NCBI GenBank assembly: GCA_050330195.1
Contig: JBHJOB010000073.1
Span: 1-64,000, forward strand
Source of the DNA: JAHQVI01 sp050330195
GTDB lineage: Bacteria; Pseudomonadota; Alphaproteobacteria; Rhizobiales; Rhodomicrobiaceae
Reading direction: 5' to 3'
Length of the DNA stretch: 64,000 nt
Made by a program: the position numbers and the translations under genes. This document shows, one piece after another, positions 33,918 to 41,897 of the stretch. Every line of letters begins with the position of its first letter. Positions within the stretch are counted from its first letter, which is position 1. A model generated the notes under the pieces. It was not told the origin of the DNA, ran no database searches, and saw nothing but the letters and a program-made list of their open reading frames with translations.

Positions 33918-35069
33918 ATGACGATAACCGCTGACGCTACCGAGCTTGCCACCCGACCGCAAGGCGCCGCACGCCTCGATGCGCTCGACGGGCTGCGCGC
34001 AATCGCCGTGACCTGGGTCGCCTTTTACCACTATTTCTATTTCTGGACGTCGGCGGGGCGCGGCGACAACCTGACCGCCTATGATGACGCGTTCGCCTAT
34101 CTGCCGCTTTTCTCCGTCGGCTATCTCGGCGTCCATCTGTTCTTCATGATCTCCGGCTTCGTCATTCTGCTGACGCTGGAGAAAACGTCCGGCTTCGGCC
34201 AGTTCATGATCAAGCGCGCGACCCGCCTGCTGCCGCCCCTTTTTATCTTCGGCACGCTCACCTTCGTCATCGTGAGCCTTTGGGGGCCGGAGCAATTGCG
34301 CGTCAGCGTGCCCGAATATCTGTTCAGCCTGCTGATTCTGCCGCCCAACCACATTGGCATACTGCTGGGGAACGGAAACTGGCAATGGCTTGACGGCGCC
34401 TATTGGTCCTTGTGGGTCGAGGTGAAGTTTTACGTCCTGATCGGCCTCATCTACTACTGGAAACCGGACCGGGTGATCGCACTCTGGACGATTTTCGAGC
34501 TGGGGACCATCGCTCTGGAGCTTCTGGCCATGGCGAGCGGCAGTGGCGCCGTGCACATGGCAAGCCGATTCCTCTTCCAGGCTTTCGTCCCGTATTTTTC
34601 CTTTGGCATCGCCGCCTATATGGCAAGCACGGGCCGCAACACTGCGCAGGTGCGCCGCCTCGCCTGCGTTGCCATTGCACATATCGCATTCATCCTGTCG
34701 ATCCAGCTTTACGAGAGCGTGGGCGCGGAATTTCATTATATGATGCAGGCGACGCTCGCCAATGTCGCCGTTTTCGCCGGCTTCTATCTCGTCGCCTGGC
34801 GCGGCAAGCGTCCGGCATTTCTTGAAAACCCGGTCATTGCGCATATTGGCCGTGGATCATACGGCGTCTATCTGATGCACCAGAATATCGCGCTCACCTT
34901 TCTGGCGATGCCGATTTTCTCCAGCACGGCGGCGGGGCTTGCCGGTTCGATCGGCATCTTCATCCTGTTCATTGTCCTCGCCACGATGAGCTACGAGCGT
35001 TTCGAGCGCCCCGTCCAGAGAGCCGTCAATGGCTATTTCCGGCGTGATCCGGTGCGGCCTTATATCTGA
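33918..35069 (+). CDS. Acyltransferase 3 family membrane protein (OafA/ExoZ type)
   Basis: A 383-aa polytopic protein. It opens with the family motif LDALDGLRAIAVTWVAFYHY (catalytic-type His) and later has FFMISGFVILLTLE and WSLWVEVKFYVLIG. About 10 membrane helices are visible. It O-acylates sugars at the inner membrane, so it would add acetyl or another acyl group to the exopolysaccharide. The start at 33918 follows a GGGGG stretch. It is the last gene of the cluster. Confidence 0.87.
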   Translation: MTITADATELATRPQGAARLDALDGLRAIAVTWVAFYHYFYFWTSAGRGDNLTAYDDAFAYLPLFSVGYLGVHLFFMISGFVILLTLEKTSGFGQFMIKRATRLLPPLFIFGTLTFVIVSLWGPEQLRVSVPEYLFSLLILPPNHIGILLGNGNWQWLDGAYWSLWVEVKFYVLIGLIYYWKPDRVIALWTIFELGTIALELLAMASGSGAVHMASRFLFQAFVPYFSFGIAAYMASTGRNTAQVRRLACVAIAHIAFILSIQLYESVGAEFHYMMQATLANVAVFAGFYLVAWRGKRPAFLENPVIAHIGRGSYGVYLMHQNIALTFLAMPIFSSTAAGLAGSIGIFILFIVLATMSYERFERPVQRAVNGYFRRDPVRPYI

Positions 35070-35156
35070 CCCTGCCCAGTCTGCTACCCTTGTGCATGGC
35101 TGCCATCGCGCAAGAGGGGCATTTCGTACGGCTGATCTTGTGTTAAAACTACCGAC

Positions 35157-35201
35157 ATGAACAATCTCCCCAATCAGTTCCTCCGGAGACGCCGGCGATG
35201 A
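35157..35201 (+). CDS. Possible 14-codon leader ORF overlapping nadB
   Basis: A very short reading frame, M-N-N-L-P-N-Q-F-L then five Arg codons (CGG AGA CGC CGG CGA), ends in TGA that overlaps the nadB ATG (ATGA). It lies just after an AT-rich segment that could hold a -10 box. There is no clear ribosome site before its ATG. It could be a translationally coupled leader, or chance. Confidence 0.25.
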   Translation: MNNLPNQFLRRRRR

Positions 35202-36805
35202 GCATCGCCCCAGTCTCTATCGGCCGGACGCTCATCGGCGGTTCGGGCGGCGGCGAACGCTCCGTGGTCATTGTCGGCGGCGGCCTCGGCGGATTGTTTG
35301 CCGCCCTCAAGCTGGCCCCGATGAAAGTGACCATCGTGACCCCCCGCCCGCTCGGCGAGGGGGCATCGAGCGCATGGGCGCAGGCCGGCATTGCGGCGGC
35401 CGTCGGCGAAGGCGACAGTTTCGAGCAGCACGCGGCGGATACGATCCGCGCCGGAGCCGGGCTGTGCGACGAGGCGATGGTCGAAATGATCGTCCGCGAG
35501 GCGCCGGAACGCGTTGAGGATCTTTTGCGGTTCGGTGTTCCCTTCGATCGCGATCTGGAAGGGCGGCTGCGCCAGTCCCGCGAGGCGGCTCACAGTACGC
35601 GGCGCGTGATCGGCGTGCGCGGCGACCAGGCCGGCAAGGCCATCATGGCGGCGTTGATCGCAGCAGCGCGCGCCACCCCGTCCATCACGGTTATGGATGA
35701 AGTCAACGCGGTCGATCTGGCGATGGCCGAGGAAGAACGCGTCACCGGCGTCTACGCCGCCTCGGCAAGGGGCGGCACCGGGCGCAGCGTCTACCTGCCC
35801 GCGCGGGCCGTCATCCTGGCGACCGGCGGCATCGGCCAGCTCTACACGCTGACGACCAATCCACCCGAGGCGCGCGGGGACGGCCTTGCCATTGCGGCCC
35901 GCGCCGGGGCGGTCATCGCGGATACTGAATTCGTCCAGTTTCACCCCACGGCTCTCGACATCGGCAAGCATCCGGCGCCGCTCGCGACGGAAGCCCTGCG
36001 CGGGGATGGCGCGCTGTTGCTCAACGGGGCAGGCGAACGCTTCATGGTCGATGTGCATCCCGACGCCGAACTTGCTCCCCGTGATGTCGTGGCACGCGCG
36101 GTTCAGACCGAACGTGCCGCCGGGCGCGGCGCATTTCTGGATTGCCGCGGCAAGCTGGGCGATGGGATGGTCGAGCATTTCCCGACGGTCTTCGCTCACT
36201 GCGAGGCTGCCGGAATCGATCCGGCGAACGAGCTGATCCCGATTGCGCCCGCCGCGCATTACCATATGGGCGGCGTTGCAACCGATGCTGATGCGCGGAC
36301 CTCCGTGCCCGGGCTCTGGGCAATCGGGGAGGTCGCCTCGACGGGCTTGCATGGCGCGAACCGGCTTGCCTCGAATTCTCTGCTGGAGGCGGTGGTGATG
36401 GCGGCGCGCGCGGCGCAGAATATTGCCGGGCTGGAAGATCCCGGAGGCGCGGGTTTGACGGACGGTCCCGCCTACCAGCCCGGGATCGACGCCGCGCAGG
36501 TAAATGCGCTTCAGGAGGTCATGACGGCGCAGGTTGGCGTGGTCCGCTCAGCGGAAAGTCTGGCGAAAGCCCTGCGGTTCATCGAGGAACTGGGCATGAC
36601 CACGGCGCCGTCCTCGCCGCTCGCCAATATGGCCGAGACCGCACTGATCATGTCGGTATGCGCATTCTTCCGCGAGGAAAGCCGGGGCGGGCATTTCCGG
36701 AGCGACTATCCAGAAACGGGCACGGAACGGCGCCGAAGCATGACGACACGGAGCGCGGCCCGCGCTCTGGCGGACGAGGCGCTGATGGGACCGAAACCGA
36801 GATGA
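35198..36805 (+). CDS. nadB: L-aspartate oxidase
   Basis: A 535-aa flavoenzyme that oxidises L-aspartate to iminoaspartate, the first step of NAD synthesis. The FAD motif VVIVGGGLGGLFAALK is near residue 24, SSAWAQAGIAAA near 50, and QFHPTAL and HGANRLASNSLLEA are the expected later motifs. Length and order match NadB, and the downstream nadC starts inside its stop codon (ATGA). A CGGAG ribosome site is 10 nt before the ATG. nadA, which normally joins these two, is not in the window. Confidence 0.93.
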   Translation: MSIAPVSIGRTLIGGSGGGERSVVIVGGGLGGLFAALKLAPMKVTIVTPRPLGEGASSAWAQAGIAAAVGEGDSFEQHAADTIRAGAGLCDEAMVEMIVREAPERVEDLLRFGVPFDRDLEGRLRQSREAAHSTRRVIGVRGDQAGKAIMAALIAAARATPSITVMDEVNAVDLAMAEEERVTGVYAASARGGTGRSVYLPARAVILATGGIGQLYTLTTNPPEARGDGLAIAARAGAVIADTEFVQFHPTALDIGKHPAPLATEALRGDGALLLNGAGERFMVDVHPDAELAPRDVVARAVQTERAAGRGAFLDCRGKLGDGMVEHFPTVFAHCEAAGIDPANELIPIAPAAHYHMGGVATDADARTSVPGLWAIGEVASTGLHGANRLASNSLLEAVVMAARAAQNIAGLEDPGGAGLTDGPAYQPGIDAAQVNALQEVMTAQVGVVRSAESLAKALRFIEELGMTTAPSSPLANMAETALIMSVCAFFREESRGGHFRSDYPETGTERRRSMTTRSAARALADEALMGPKPR

Positions 36806-37650
36806 ACCCGTTTCCGATCCATCTGATCGCCGATGCGCTGGATGCGGCCTTTGCCGAGGATCTCGGTCTCGCCGGCGACATCACGACCAACACGATCATT
36901 CCGGCGGACAGCGTGAGCCGGGGCGTTATTGCAGGGCGTAAGGAAGGGCGGGTTGCCGGGCTTCCCATTGCGGAGGCTGCGTTCCGTAGGCTGGACCCGG
37001 CGGTTGAATTCCGTACACTTGTTGCGGATGGGCAGGATGTGGCTGCCGGGGCGCCGGTTGCCGCGATTGCCGGAAATACGCGCGCCATTCTGACGGCTGA
37101 GCGTGTCGCGCTGAACTATCTCGGCCATCTCAGCGGAATTGCGACCCATACGCGCGCTTTCGCTCAGGCCATTGCGCACACGAAGGCGCGCATCTGCTGC
37201 ACCCGCAAGACGACGCCCGGCCTGCGCGGCTTTGATAAATACGCTGTCAGTGCCGGGGGCGGTCTCAATCATCGCTTCGGCCTGTTTGATGCCGTGCTGA
37301 TCAAGGACAACCACGTCACGGCGGCGGGCGGTATCGGGCCGGCCATCGAGCGGGCGCGGCAGGGCATCGGGCATCTTGTCAAGATCGAAGTCGAGGTAGA
37401 TCGGCTGGATCAGCTTGAAGAGGCGCTGCGGCACAGGATTGACGTGGCCCTGCTCGACAATATGAGCCTTGACGATTTGCGGCGTGCTGTTGCGATGGCG
37501 GCAGACAGCGGCGTCGTGCTGGAGGCGTCGGGCGGTGTAACGCTCGATAGCGTGGCCGGGATCGCGGAAACGGGTGTGCACCTGATTTCGTCAGGCGCGC
37601 TGACGCATTCGTCGGTGGTGTTGGATCTGGGGCTGGATTTTGAAGAGTAA
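36802..37650 (+). CDS. nadC: Nicotinate-nucleotide pyrophosphorylase (carboxylating)
   Basis: A 282-aa quinolinate phosphoribosyltransferase that makes nicotinate mononucleotide from quinolinate and PRPP. It has EDLGLAGDITTN near residue 17, the basic motif TRKTTPGLRGFDKYAV near 133, GGLNHRFGLFDAVLIKDNH, and the C-terminal EASGGVTLD and SSGALTHS. The ATG at 36802 overlaps the nadB stop, which sets the start. An earlier in-frame start at 36658 lies deep inside nadB and is rejected. Confidence 0.93.
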   Translation: MNPFPIHLIADALDAAFAEDLGLAGDITTNTIIPADSVSRGVIAGRKEGRVAGLPIAEAAFRRLDPAVEFRTLVADGQDVAAGAPVAAIAGNTRAILTAERVALNYLGHLSGIATHTRAFAQAIAHTKARICCTRKTTPGLRGFDKYAVSAGGGLNHRFGLFDAVLIKDNHVTAAGGIGPAIERARQGIGHLVKIEVEVDRLDQLEEALRHRIDVALLDNMSLDDLRRAVAMAADSGVVLEASGGVTLDSVAGIAETGVHLISSGALTHSSVVLDLGLDFEE

Positions 37651-38064
37651 ACAGCCTCTTCTTGTAATCTGTTTCACATTTTACCTGAAGTACAAGTCAT
37701 TTGAAAACGCCAATTTAGACGTTCGAATATCTGCAATTGTATTCAAATATTATCAACTCATGTATATTTTGAGTGGTAAGGCGTATATTTAAAACAATTT
37801 TGAGGATTGTGAATGGAGAAACGGCGTCGGACGATCAATTGGCTGCATTCAGCATATATTGTTGCAGGTGTGATATTTGGCCGTGTTTCAAATCTGGCCA
37901 GTTTTTGAGGCAGTGGCTCGATGTTCACTATTCCTCATTCCAATTGCGAAGTTCTCCCTCTTGCCAAGCCCTTCCTACAAGTCCACCATATACAACCAAC
38001 GCCTGCGAAGATCATGAGCACAACGAGAGAAAATGGTGGATTAACAACGATGTAGGAGGAAGCT
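37651..38064. other. AT-rich intergenic region without a supportable gene
   Basis: This 414-bp gap is markedly richer in A+T than its surroundings, especially 37670-37810. One frame from 37773 to 38090 stays open, but its codon use and content look random. The strong AGGAGGA at the end serves the next gene. Promoters of the EF-G-like gene must lie here, but I cannot place one reliably. Confidence 0.5.
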
Positions 38065-40113
38065 ATGGGAGACGCCGACGGCAATGGTAGGAGGGCCCCC
38101 CGGTGTATTGCACTGGTCGGGCCGTATTTGAGCGGCAAGACGACCCTGCTTGAGGCAATTTTGTCCCGCACCGGCGCTATCACCCGGCAAGGGTCAATCG
38201 CCGCGGGCAACACGGTCGGAGATGCCTCGCCCGAGGCCCGCGATCATGGCATGAGCGTCGAGCCCAATGTTGCGGACGTCGAATATCTGGGCGATACGTA
38301 TACATTCATAGATTGTCCGGGGTCGGTTGAATTCCAGTTTCACGCTCAGTCGGCCCTCACGATTTGCGACGCGGCAATCGTCGTCTGCGAAGCGGACGAA
38401 AAGAAACTCCCCGCACTGCAGACCATTCTCAAGCAACTCGCCGATCGCGGCATCCCCCACTTCCTTTTCCTGAACAAGATCGACAAGGTCGAGTTGCCGG
38501 TGCGGCAGATCCTGCCGATGATCCAGCCTGCCAGCGAATTGCCGCTGGTGCTCAGGCAGATCCCGATCTGGCAGAATGGCGTCGCCGCCGGCTTCGTGGA
38601 TCTCGCTCTCGAACGCGCGTTCGTGTACCGCGAACATGCCCCCAGCGAAGTGATCGAACTGCCTGCCGATCTGGCCGAGCGCGAAGCCGAAGCGCGTTTT
38701 TCCATGCTGGAGAAACTGGCCGACTATGACGACGAATTGCTCGAAGCGCTGCTTGGCGATATAGAACCCCCGCGCGACCGCGTCTTCGAGGATCTCAGCC
38801 AGGAGTTGAGGGACGGCAAGATCTGTCCGGTTCTGCTTGGCTGTGCGGAACAGGGTAATGGCGTCACTCGGCTCCTGAAAGCGCTGCGCCACGAAGCTCC
38901 GTTTGCGGACAGGACGGCAGAGCGGCTGGGCGTTTCCGGCGCTCAGCCCCTGGCGTATGTCTTCAAGACCTACCATACCGCTCATGCCGGGAAGCTTTCG
39001 CTCATGCGGATCTTCGGCGGCAGCTTCAGCGATGGCATGTCGGTCACGGGACCTTCCGGTGAAGACCGCGCAGCGGGACTGTTCACTCTGTTCGGGCAGG
39101 AGCCGCGCAAGCTGAGCAAAGCGGCGGGGCCGGGCGAAACGGTCGCGCTGGGACGGCTCGAAAGCGCACTGACGGGGCAGACGCTGACTGCGGGCAAGGC
39201 GCCCCTGGAGCAGGCCGAAGCGCCCGAGCCGCCCTATCCGGTCTATGGGCTGGCGATCGCGGCCGCGGAGCGCAAGGATGAGGTCAAGTTGACGGCCTCG
39301 CTCGGCAAGATCATCGAGGAGGACCCATCGCTCAGCCTCGCCCATAATGGCGAGACCGGCGAAATGGTGCTGTGGGGACAGGGCGAAATGCATTTGCGCA
39401 TCGCGCTGGAGCAGCTTCTGCGCCGCTTCGGCGTTTCCGTCGAAACGCGGGCGCGCCAGATCCCCTACAAGGAGACCATCCGCAAGGGGATCGAAATACG
39501 CGGCCGGCACAAGAAGCAAAGCGGCGGCCACGGACAATTCGGCGACGTCGTCCTCGATATTTGCCCGCTGCCTCGCGGTTCCGGCTTCACCTTCTCCGAC
39601 AGGATCACGGGCGGCGTCGTGCCGAAGCAATATATTCCCTCGGTGGAGAACGGCGTCCGCGATTACCTGACGTCGGGGCCTCTCGGTTTCCCCGTCGTCG
39701 ACGTCGAAGTCTGCCTCAAGGACGGCTCGACCCATTCGGTGGATTCCTCCGACATGGCGTTCCGCGCCGCCGGACGGCTTGCCATGGCCGAAGGAATGCC
39801 GAAATGTTCCCCGGTGCTGCTTGAGCCGATCATGGCGGTTGAAATCACCGTGCCGTCCGAGGCGACATCGAGGATCAACGGCATCATATCGTCACGACGC
39901 GGACAGATCCTCGGCTTTGACGCAAAGCCAGGCTGGAATGGCTGGGATGTCGTCCAGGCCTGCATCCCGGAAGCGGAGATGCAGGATGTGATCATTGAGT
40001 TGCGCTCGGCGACGGCAGGCAGCGCGAGCTTCATTTCCAGGTTCGACCATCTCGCCGAGGTTACGGGCAAGCTGGCCGATCAGGTTCTGGCGCAAGGATC
40101 GGTCGCCGCATGA
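38065..40113 (+). CDS. EF-G-like GTPase (translation elongation factor G paralogue)
   Basis: A 682-aa protein with the EF-G domain order. G1 is GPYLSGKTT (residues 19-27), the G3 region DCPGSVEF (83-90), G4 NKID near 138, then domains II to V with the RQIPYKETI and KKQSGGHGQFGDV motifs of domain IV. The catalytic His of the canonical DTPGHVDF is Ser87 here, and the switch I region (DASPEARDHGMSV) differs from the usual E-R-G-I-T. It is likely one of the EF-G-like paralogues of alphaproteobacteria with unknown role, not the main FusA. The start follows AGGAGGA. Confidence 0.85.
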   Translation: MGDADGNGRRAPRCIALVGPYLSGKTTLLEAILSRTGAITRQGSIAAGNTVGDASPEARDHGMSVEPNVADVEYLGDTYTFIDCPGSVEFQFHAQSALTICDAAIVVCEADEKKLPALQTILKQLADRGIPHFLFLNKIDKVELPVRQILPMIQPASELPLVLRQIPIWQNGVAAGFVDLALERAFVYREHAPSEVIELPADLAEREAEARFSMLEKLADYDDELLEALLGDIEPPRDRVFEDLSQELRDGKICPVLLGCAEQGNGVTRLLKALRHEAPFADRTAERLGVSGAQPLAYVFKTYHTAHAGKLSLMRIFGGSFSDGMSVTGPSGEDRAAGLFTLFGQEPRKLSKAAGPGETVALGRLESALTGQTLTAGKAPLEQAEAPEPPYPVYGLAIAAAERKDEVKLTASLGKIIEEDPSLSLAHNGETGEMVLWGQGEMHLRIALEQLLRRFGVSVETRARQIPYKETIRKGIEIRGRHKKQSGGHGQFGDVVLDICPLPRGSGFTFSDRITGGVVPKQYIPSVENGVRDYLTSGPLGFPVVDVEVCLKDGSTHSVDSSDMAFRAAGRLAMAEGMPKCSPVLLEPIMAVEITVPSEATSRINGIISSRRGQILGFDAKPGWNGWDVVQACIPEAEMQDVIIELRSATAGSASFISRFDHLAEVTGKLADQVLAQGSVAA

Positions 40114-40122
40114 GGCATGACG

Positions 40123-40158
40123 GCAGCCGCCTTTCGCGCCATTGCGATCGGCGGCTGC
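40123..40158 (+). terminator. Hairpin after the EF-G-like gene, possible terminator
   Basis: A perfect 9-bp inverted repeat GCAGCCGCC (40123-40131) / GGCGGCTGC (40150-40158) begins 9 bp after the stop codon. There is no T-run, so it is a weak or rho-assisted terminator or an mRNA 3'-end hairpin. Confidence 0.4.
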
Positions 40159-40287
40159 TGACAAGACTGCGCGGCGAAGCGTTAACTCCATCCGCGCTCG
40201 CAAATCTTGTCTGCCCGGCAGTAAACGCACTTTCTCCCCCCGGTCAGGACATCCGGCTTTTGTCTTGCTCATGACAGGGGACAAACG

Positions 40288-40359
40288 ATGAGCAAGCCGC
40301 GCCTTTCATCCCGACCCACAGGGTCAGATGCGTTTCAGCATTTCCGCGCGTTCAGGTAG
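40288..40359 (+). CDS. Possible 23-aa small ORF with ribosome site
   Basis: ATG at 40288 is preceded by AGGGGA at a spacing of 6-7 nt and opens a 23-codon frame (MSKPRLSSRPTGSDAFQHFR...) that ends in TAG at 40357-40359. It overlaps the end of the convergent tadD gene. The ATG sits within one arm of an inverted repeat (CTTGCTCAT at 40264-40272, ATGAGCAAG at 40288-40296) that could hide the start in a hairpin. I know no family for it. Confidence 0.25.
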   Translation: MSKPRLSSRPTGSDAFQHFRAFR

Positions 40360-40867
40360 CCTGCCTTCCGGCCTGTGCCTCCCAGCGCTCCAGAAGATCC
40401 CGATTGTTGCGGATATAGGGGTTATCCGGAGCCTGCAGCGCCGCCTTGTCGAGCGTTTCGCGCGCGCCCGTAAAATCGCCGCGAAGCATCTTGTGATAGG
40501 CGATGTTGTTGAGCACGGTCGGCGTCGGCCCGGTGATCTCCATGAGCTGCTTGTAGGCGCGCTCGGCATGATCGTAGCGCTTCAGCCGGTCATAGGACGC
40601 GGCAAGACCGAGCCATGCTTCGGCGTTGCTGTGCCGCTCCTCGATCGCCTGACGGTAATAGCGCTCGGCCAGGCCGTAATTGCCGTTCCGATAGTAGCCC
40701 TTGGCCTTCTCCAGCCAGACTTTCTCCGGCGCCGAACCGAAGGAAGAAGAGCCGGTAATGTCGCCGCTGGCATGTTCCGCCGACGCTGAACTGTCCAGCG
40801 TCTGGCATCCGGCGAGCGTCGAGGCGAGAGCCCCGGCCGCCAGAAGTTTGATTATATGTCCCCTCAT
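40352..40867 (-). CDS. tadD: Tad pilus TPR lipoprotein TadD
   Basis: A 171-aa protein with a lipoprotein signal peptide (MRGHIIKLLAAGALASTLAGC, lipobox LAGC, Cys21) and about three TPR motifs (LEKAKGYYRNGNYGLAERYYRQAI; AEAWLGLAASYDRLKRYDHAERAY; PTVLNNIAYHKMLRGDFTGARETL). It is last in the tad operon, as TadD often is, and would be an outer-membrane-anchored assembly factor. The start at 40867 is set by the signal peptide; upstream codons are not conserved-looking. Confidence 0.83.
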   Translation of the reverse strand: MRGHIIKLLAAGALASTLAGCQTLDSSASAEHASGDITGSSSFGSAPEKVWLEKAKGYYRNGNYGLAERYYRQAIEERHSNAEAWLGLAASYDRLKRYDHAERAYKQLMEITGPTPTVLNNIAYHKMLRGDFTGARETLDKAALQAPDNPYIRNNRDLLERWEAQAGRQAT

Positions 40868-40895
40868 CTTTATCCCCTGTTTGGCAATCCTTTTT

Positions 40896-41897
40896 TCAGA
40901 AAGCATTTCGAAGCCTTGCGATGATCGGCAAGGCGATGACGACAAGCATGACCGGAAAGATGAACAGTCCCAGCGGTAGCGTCAGCTTGACCGGCAGGGC
41001 ATGGGCTTTTTCCTCCGCCATCGTCAGCCTCTTGTCGCGCATCTCTTCGCTGTAGACGCGCAACGAGTCCGTAAGGCTCGTACCCAATTGCTCGCTCTGG
41101 TAAAGCAGCAGGCCAAGATTGGTGACTTCCTCCACGGCGGTGCGCCGCGCCAGACCTTCCGTGGCTTCCGCAAGCGTCGCGCCGGCGCGAAGCTCAAGGC
41201 TCATCAAGTAGAGATTGGCGCCCAGATACGGGTAGGTCTGCGCGATTTCGCGGCTGATCCGGTCGACGGCCGCGCGCGGGCTCAGTCCTGCTTCGGCGCA
41301 AACCAGCATCAGGTCCATGAAGTCCGGAAATCCCTCGCGGCATTGCTGGCGCATCTTTTTCTGGCGGCCGGCGAGATAGCGGCCGGGCAGCAGGAAACCG
41401 AGACAGCCGGCCACGGCGAGGAAGCTCATGTGGCTCGACGGCTGGATCTCGTATCCGTAGAGGGTCAGCGCGATGTGGAGAACAAGCGGCAGGCCGATCA
41501 GCATGCTGAGCCGGATCCCCTGAAACCACACGACGCTGTTCGGGCCGAAAAATCCCGCGCTGACAAGTTCGCGCTCAAGGCGCGATTTTTCCGTTTCGTT
41601 GGCCTGATTTCTGCGGCCGCGCTCGATCTTGCCCAGAAGCGCGGAGTTTTCAGCGTAGCTTTGAAAGCGCAGCGAGCGGTCCGTTGCTTCCCAGGGCTGG
41701 TCAAGCGCAATGCCGGAGTAATCGCGCGAAATATCGTAGGTTGCACGTTTGCGGATGTCGCTGCGCCGCTGCACGACGTCGGTGACCGCGAGCACGAAGA
41801 AAAACATGCACATGAACGTAAAGAAAATGGCGCCGAACAACACGGCGTTGCTCGGTCCGGACGTCCCCTCGACTATGAAATTCAGTATATTTTCCAT
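40896..41897 (-). CDS. tadC: Tad pilus inner-membrane platform protein TadC
   Basis: A 333-aa GspF-type protein. One N-terminal helix (AVLFGAIFFTFMCMFFFVLAV), a central pair (LSMLIGLPLVLHIAL and FLAVAGCLGFLLPGRYLA) and a C-terminal helix (LTLPLGLFIFPVMLVVIALPI) are visible, with the T2SSF core LMLVCAEAGLSPRAAVDRI near residue 180. It pairs with TadB under the pilus ATPase. The ATG overlaps the tadB stop (TGATG). Confidence 0.9.
   Translation of the reverse strand: MENILNFIVEGTSGPSNAVLFGAIFFTFMCMFFFVLAVTDVVQRRSDIRKRATYDISRDYSGIALDQPWEATDRSLRFQSYAENSALLGKIERGRRNQANETEKSRLERELVSAGFFGPNSVVWFQGIRLSMLIGLPLVLHIALTLYGYEIQPSSHMSFLAVAGCLGFLLPGRYLAGRQKKMRQQCREGFPDFMDLMLVCAEAGLSPRAAVDRISREIAQTYPYLGANLYLMSLELRAGATLAEATEGLARRTAVEEVTNLGLLLYQSEQLGTSLTDSLRVYSEEMRDKRLTMAEEKAHALPVKLTLPLGLFIFPVMLVVIALPIIARLRNAF

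Noticed and set aside
37773..38090. 105-codon open frame in the AT-rich gap
   Set aside because: Codon use and amino-acid content look random, no ribosome site is seen, and it runs into the start of the EF-G-like gene.
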